From NCBI GenBank assembly GCA_026418175.1, contig JAOABX010000007.1, forward strand, positions 1 through 64,000: a DNA stretch of 64,000 nucleotides, read 5' to 3'. This DNA is from Flavobacteriales bacterium (lineage in GTDB: Bacteria > Bacteroidota > Bacteroidia > CAIKAF01). Below, piece by piece: positions 59,324-64,000 of this stretch. The position numbers were made by a program, and so were the translations under genes. The notes below the pieces were generated by a model. The model did no database searches. It was not told the DNA's origin and was given only the letters and a program-made list of their open reading frames with translations. The first letter of the stretch is position 1, and the number at the start of each line of letters is the position of its first letter.

Positions 59324-61171
59324 ATGAAACATTCAACGATTTTTACTTCACAACTGCAAAAAAAAATCTATTTCTTTACGGCTATTGCTATTGCTATTTA
59401 TCTTGTATTACGGGCAGTACATATCCCGCTGGTACATGATGAGGCTGCAACATTTTTTCATTATATACATTCGTTAGATTTTATTCCATATATCGCCCAT
59501 TGGGATGCAAATAACCATATATTAAATTCTGCTCTGGCATCATTGTTTTATGTATTATTAGGTCCTGAAGAATGGGTACTCCGATTACCTAATTTATTGG
59601 CATTCCCTTTCTATGCCTGGTTTATTTTTCAATTGGGAACCTTTATTCGCCAAAAATGGATTCAGGCTTCCTTTCGCTTTGTGATGCTCATGACTCACGG
59701 CGTGCTGGAATTTTTTGCGTTAAGTCGGGGATATGGCATGTCAATAGCAGCCATGGTTGGTGGCTTATACCTACTGATGCTTTTTCAGCAAACAGCAAAA
59801 TTAAAACATCTTATTGCTTCACTTCTTGCATGGAATCTGGCGGTGTTGGCCAACCTCAATTTATCTGCATCTTATTTTTTATCGCTAGGATGGTTATTAT
59901 TACTCATTTTATTTTATCCTCAAAAAAATCGTAGCATTAAATTACTCATAGCTTTCATTGGTTTTTTTAGTATGGGTTTTTTTGTTCTGTTGGCATTGGA
60001 ACTTAAAAAACGAGGATTATTATATTATGGTGCATCTGATGGGTTTTGGGAAATTACTGTGCAAACCTTGATTCGCATGTTTTTCGGATTTACTCATCCG
60101 ATACTAAGTGTACTTATCATATTTTTTTCTTGCCTTACTTTTTTTTCCCTTATCTACTTTTTAATCATTCATCAAATTAATCAGTGGTTTGTATACACTC
60201 ACATGGTTTGGCCGGTATTTTTTACCGCCAACCTGGCAGCAATTTTTATTCAAAACAAATTGATGCACGTGAACTTTCCGGAAGATAGAACCGGTATGCA
60301 TATGTTTGTCTTTTTAACCGGAAGTATATTTTTTATTGCCGACTGGTTAAACCAGCTTTTTAAATATTCTCGCTATTTCATTCTTCCTTTGCTACTTATT
60401 CCAATTCACATGCTTACATACATGAACTTGGGATACTCTACCCAATGGAAAAAGGAACATATGGATGAAAAATTATTCCATACCATTCTTCGTGATGCAG
60501 GCTCGATGAAAAAACTCCCTTCAGTAGGTGGATATGGTATACAACATCTGATTTGGTATTACTATGTATATCGTTATGGAGGAAATGCACCATTGATGAG
60601 TTATAATGACTATCCTGCATTTCATTACGATTATTTGTTATTGAATCAGGAACATCGAAATTTATCAGGTTTAAAAAATTATACTTTTCTTGATGAAGAT
60701 GCTTACTCTAAAATTGGCTTATACAAGCGAAAGGAACACGTTTTTTTAATGCCAGATACTAGTTGGATTACAAATGATTTCATCAATGTATCTTATGAGT
60801 TTATAGATTTTTTTAATGCTAAAACCAAACGTTACATGGGTGATAGTCTTGCTATTGAAATTTCCTGCAATCTCGTATCAAAACAGAAGCCTTTAATTGC
60901 TTATATGGTAACGAGCGTTGATAATCCTGAAGGAGGAACAAAGTACTATATATACGCCAGCCTGCACTGGATGCGAAATTCATACACAACTGAAAATGGC
61001 CAATTTCATCAAATATTTTATATACCACGTATGCCGGAAAAGCCAACTCGGTTAGCCATTTATTTCTGGAATTTCAAGAAAAAAATTTTTTCTCTTACAA
61101 ATATTAATGTTACAATATACCGAATCAGAGAATTTAACTATACCTCAATTTCAAGCAACGTAGGGCAATGA
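59324..61171 (+). CDS. Multi-TM protein, putative GT-C-fold glycosyltransferase
   Basis: N-terminal TM followed by IPLVHDEAATFFHYIHS (DE motif in the first loop, as in GT-C enzymes), many TM helices. Confidence 0.7.
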   Translation: MKHSTIFTSQLQKKIYFFTAIAIAIYLVLRAVHIPLVHDEAATFFHYIHSLDFIPYIAHWDANNHILNSALASLFYVLLGPEEWVLRLPNLLAFPFYAWFIFQLGTFIRQKWIQASFRFVMLMTHGVLEFFALSRGYGMSIAAMVGGLYLLMLFQQTAKLKHLIASLLAWNLAVLANLNLSASYFLSLGWLLLLILFYPQKNRSIKLLIAFIGFFSMGFFVLLALELKKRGLLYYGASDGFWEITVQTLIRMFFGFTHPILSVLIIFFSCLTFFSLIYFLIIHQINQWFVYTHMVWPVFFTANLAAIFIQNKLMHVNFPEDRTGMHMFVFLTGSIFFIADWLNQLFKYSRYFILPLLLIPIHMLTYMNLGYSTQWKKEHMDEKLFHTILRDAGSMKKLPSVGGYGIQHLIWYYYVYRYGGNAPLMSYNDYPAFHYDYLLLNQEHRNLSGLKNYTFLDEDAYSKIGLYKRKEHVFLMPDTSWITNDFINVSYEFIDFFNAKTKRYMGDSLAIEISCNLVSKQKPLIAYMVTSVDNPEGGTKYYIYASLHWMRNSYTTENGQFHQIFYIPRMPEKPTRLAIYFWNFKKKIFSLTNINVTIYRIREFNYTSISSNVGQ

Positions 61172-61902
61172 TCTGAATGATGTGCTTCGTTTAATATCGC
61201 TGCCCTTTTCATTTTTTTCTTTAATGATTCGCTCACCAAAATATAATCAATGCGCCATCCTTTATTTTGTTTCCGGGCATTAAATCGAAAACTCCACCAT
61301 GTGTATTGATGTGGTTCTTGATTAAAATAGCGAAACGAATCAATAAATCCACTTTCTAAAAAAGATGTAACCCAAGCCCGTTCCGGTGGAAGAAAACCGG
61401 TTGTGTTTTTGTTTGCTACAGGATTATGTATATCTATTTCTTTATGACAAATATTTATATCGCCACAAATAATTAAGTTGGGATAATTTTTTTTTAGTTT
61501 ATCAATGTATTTTGAAAAATCATCTAAAAACTTGTATTTAAAATCCTGCCGATGATCACCGGAAGTGCCCGAGGGAAAATACACTGACATAATAGAAGCA
61601 TTTTTAAAATCTACTCGAAGTATTCGTCCTTCATCATCATATTCTGTTATTCCACAACCATATTCTACATGCAGAGGATCTTTTTTAGTAAAAATAGCAA
61701 CACCGCTATAGCCTTTTTTCTTAGCCGGATACCAAAAAGTTTTGTATCCCAGATCTTCAAAATGAAATAAATTCAGTTGGCCAGGTTCTGCTTTTATTTC
61801 TTGCAGGCAAACCACATCGGCATCTGCTGCTTTTAGCCAATTTATTAATCCCTTGTTTATGGCCGAACGAATCCCATTCACATTGTATGAAATAATTTTC
61901 AT
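61138..61902 (-). CDS. Exodeoxyribonuclease III
   Basis: MKIISYNVNGIRSAINKGLINWL, VCLQEIKAE, CGDINICHKEIDI, WRIDYILVS, SDHCPTLLEI. Confidence 0.95.
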   Translation of the reverse strand: MKIISYNVNGIRSAINKGLINWLKAADADVVCLQEIKAEPGQLNLFHFEDLGYKTFWYPAKKKGYSGVAIFTKKDPLHVEYGCGITEYDDEGRILRVDFKNASIMSVYFPSGTSGDHRQDFKYKFLDDFSKYIDKLKKNYPNLIICGDINICHKEIDIHNPVANKNTTGFLPPERAWVTSFLESGFIDSFRYFNQEPHQYTWWSFRFNARKQNKGWRIDYILVSESLKKKMKRAAILNEAHHSDHCPTLLEIEV

Positions 61903-61977
61903 GTGGAGTAAAATTTTACTTTATTATGTAGTTGTTGAAAATAATTTCTAAATTGGTTGTAAATAAAAACAAACTTT

Positions 61978-62511
61978 ATGAAAAGATTACCATTTTTTGC
62001 CTCTTTACTTTTGATGTTAATTGCTATAAGTTGTTCCGGTGATAAAAAATGTGACGATACTACAGGAACTTTCTTTTGTTTTAATGGTGTATATCATGAA
62101 ATATCATCAAAATCAACTTCTAATTTTACAGGGTCTTATCCAAGCGTTGAAATAACTCTCACTTCGAACGAAGGTAACAATGTGTATAGTATTAATTTTT
62201 CACTATGGAATACTGCTTTTGATGTGATACCCGAAGAAGGCAGTTATGATCTTGTATTAAATGTTCCTAGTAATGGAGGTTCTAGGAAAGTTCGTCCCTA
62301 TGCTACTCTTGTTGAAAATGGTATAACTAGCTACTGGGAATTAGACAATACCGGGTCTTCATCTCTTCATTCTTTTACACTAAATGTTCAACCAAGCGGT
62401 TCGAGCTACATATTGAGTGGCAGATACACCGGACGCCTAAAAAATATTGATAATAGCTCTGATAAAAAACCTGTGGTAGTAAATTTTGAAGATGTTTCAT
62501 ACACCCCTTAA
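61978..62511 (+). CDS. Hypothetical lipoprotein
   Basis: MKRLPFFASLLLMLIAISCSGDKKC lipobox. Confidence 0.78.
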   Translation: MKRLPFFASLLLMLIAISCSGDKKCDDTTGTFFCFNGVYHEISSKSTSNFTGSYPSVEITLTSNEGNNVYSINFSLWNTAFDVIPEEGSYDLVLNVPSNGGSRKVRPYATLVENGITSYWELDNTGSSSLHSFTLNVQPSGSSYILSGRYTGRLKNIDNSSDKKPVVVNFEDVSYTP

Positions 62512-62540
62512 ATAAAGGCTTAAGTTAATATAATATAATT

Positions 62541-63085
62541 ATATTAATATTAACTATCATTGTTGTATGCTACATGGGTTGCAATGATGATAATGACAAT
62601 TTAATCGTTGCAGAAAATTACTTTTGCATCGACGATCAATGTTTACCTTGCGATGAGTACCTTCGGGCCGTTTTTAAAACAACTAATAATATTTCATTTT
62701 AAGAATTGAAGCAGGTGGAAATATTCCATGCATAATCTATTCATTAATACATATTCAAATTTACAGATCTGATTTAAACAGCTTTCCGCAAACAGGAACA
62801 TATAAGCTTCTTCCATTATACAGTTCAAGTTCTCAAACTAGTGAACCAACGCCTAATGTTGCAAGAATGATTATTTTAAGTGTAATTCATAAAAATGTGA
62901 ATTCATCCGCTTGACCAGTTACAGATTTATCATTGATAAAACCCAAACTAAATGTAATTGTCACCCCTATTGATTCAACAAATGTAAAATGCGAATTATA
63001 TTTTACAGGATTGGCTCAATCACAAGATTGGGAATCATTCACATTGCTGAAAATAGTATTTATAAATTTTATAGTTACATTATAA
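62541..63085 (+). pseudogene. Decayed lipoprotein gene, possible paralog of the 61978..62511 gene
   Basis: ILTIIVVCYMGCNDDNDNLIVAENYFCIDDQCLP (no ATG); frame change near 62690-62702; LRIEAGGNIPCIIYSLIHIQIYRSDLNSFPQTGTYKLLPLYSSSS...; in-frame TGA at 62912; then PVTDLSLIKPKLNVIVTPIDSTNVKCELYFTGLAQ to TAA at 63085. Confidence 0.65.
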
Positions 63086-64000
63086 GTCAGCTTCCAAATA
63101 AATGTACGGATATTGATTTTTGAATTCCTGAATCATTTTTTTTCTTTTAATTTCGAATTCATGCGATGTTTGTGTAGAATGTATTATCCGATGTGCAAGT
63201 AATTTTTGAAGATGTAACACTTTATCACAAATTTCCTGTGTGGGCTTTGCAAAATATGCTTGAGAAAACTTCTCCCATATATATTCAATTGCTAATTCAT
63301 TAGGGTGTGCTAAATCCTTATCGTAAAATCTATAATCTCGAAGCTCATCTTGCATAATCTCATAGGAAGGGAAATAGCGTAATTCTTTTTTCTTCTTTGT
63401 TAGTTGATAAATGAAAAGATGCAATAATCCTTTACTCAAATTATTTTCAAAAAATCCATCCTGCAGATGCTTCACCGGGCTGATGGTAAAATGAATGGTA
63501 ACTTCAGGAGCAAAAGATTGAATTTTATCAATGAATGTAAACCAATGCATCAGTTCTTCATCCGGCTCTATCAATTTTTTTTCGAATTCATAGCCGGGAA
63601 TTTTATGACAATTCGCAACAATTTCTCCAGATGATTTTTTACGATATATCCACGCAGTACCTAAAGTGATGAACAAATGCCTGGCCTGTTTTAAAAAAAC
63701 ATGATTTTCAGCAATGGTTTGATTTATTTTTGTACAAGCAACATTGGGATCTGTTGCAGAAAAACTTCCATGATGATGAAAGCTTCGCCATAATCCTTGA
63801 TGCAAAAACAAATCATTGGGAGTGTACACTTTATTTTCAAGTACATCTTCCATGCTTTTGCGGATGGAAACAGGATTATAAATAATTCCATGTGGGTTAC
63901 TTTTAACATGAAAACCCGATTGCTTCAGTTTATGAGCTATATGCTCTGTAAAGCACGATCCTATGAGATAAATTGCATCATGATGTGTAATGCCGGGAGG
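63080..64000 (-). CDS. GSCFA-family protein, N-terminus outside the window
   Basis: The frame continues upstream of the track start at 63853 to the window edge, with IYLIGSCFTEHIAHKLKQSGFHVKSNPHGIIYNPVSIRKSMEDV... and SFHHHGSFSA. Confidence 0.88.
   Translation of the reverse strand, partial: PPGITHHDAIYLIGSCFTEHIAHKLKQSGFHVKSNPHGIIYNPVSIRKSMEDVLENKVYTPNDLFLHQGLWRSFHHHGSFSATDPNVACTKINQTIAENHVFLKQARHLFITLGTAWIYRKKSSGEIVANCHKIPGYEFEKKLIEPDEELMHWFTFIDKIQSFAPEVTIHFTISPVKHLQDGFFENNLSKGLLHLFIYQLTKKKKELRYFPSYEIMQDELRDYRFYDKDLAHPNELAIEYIWEKFSQAYFAKPTQEICDKVLHLQKLLAHRIIHSTQTSHEFEIKRKKMIQEFKNQYPYIYLEADL

Noticed and set aside
1-64000. Search by eye for tRNA/rRNA genes, transposases, integrases, toxin-antitoxin pairs and known defence systems
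   Set aside because: No convincing T-loop/anticodon structure, rRNA-like sequence or diagnostic protein motif seen; a tRNAscan-SE/Infernal/DefenseFinder run would be decisive.

Overview
This 64 kb, AT-rich window is a chromosomal segment of a Bacteroidota bacterium. I infer that from the T9SS C-terminal sorting domains, the PorP/SprF + OmpA + gliding-type CTD locus, TAnnTTTG -7 boxes and HYC_CC_PP/TonB-receptor genes. It is mostly housekeeping and envelope genes: fumC, arsC-like, prfB (with the programmed +1 frameshift), an M13 peptidase, aroB-aroA, proline dehydrogenase, a KdsC-like HAD + NeuB-like pair, a tandem SMR pair, mlaE/mlaF-like, two cyclophilins, recQ, a PhoX-like protein, rlmN, a GH3-like enzyme, exonuclease III, and a GSCFA protein truncated at the right edge. 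Among these are many secreted T9SS cargo proteins. I saw no rRNA, tRNA, CRISPR array, prophage or transposase. The items most worth a second look are: (i) a two-component cassette bracketed by a 25-nt near-identical direct repeat lying 21 nt after two different stop codons; (ii) a 13-bp hairpin abutting the start codon of the 1841-aa T9SS protein; (iii) a tandem SMR pair in which one subunit has Gln at the essential Glu position; (iv) two unlisted decayed lipoprotein genes; (v) an unlisted 55-aa membrane micro-ORF; (vi) a secreted protein with an HExxH...EEF metallopeptidase-like signature; and (vii) a near-perfect consensus promoter that would make the HYC_CC_PP gene leaderless. I found no clear evidence of a wholly new defence or mobile system.
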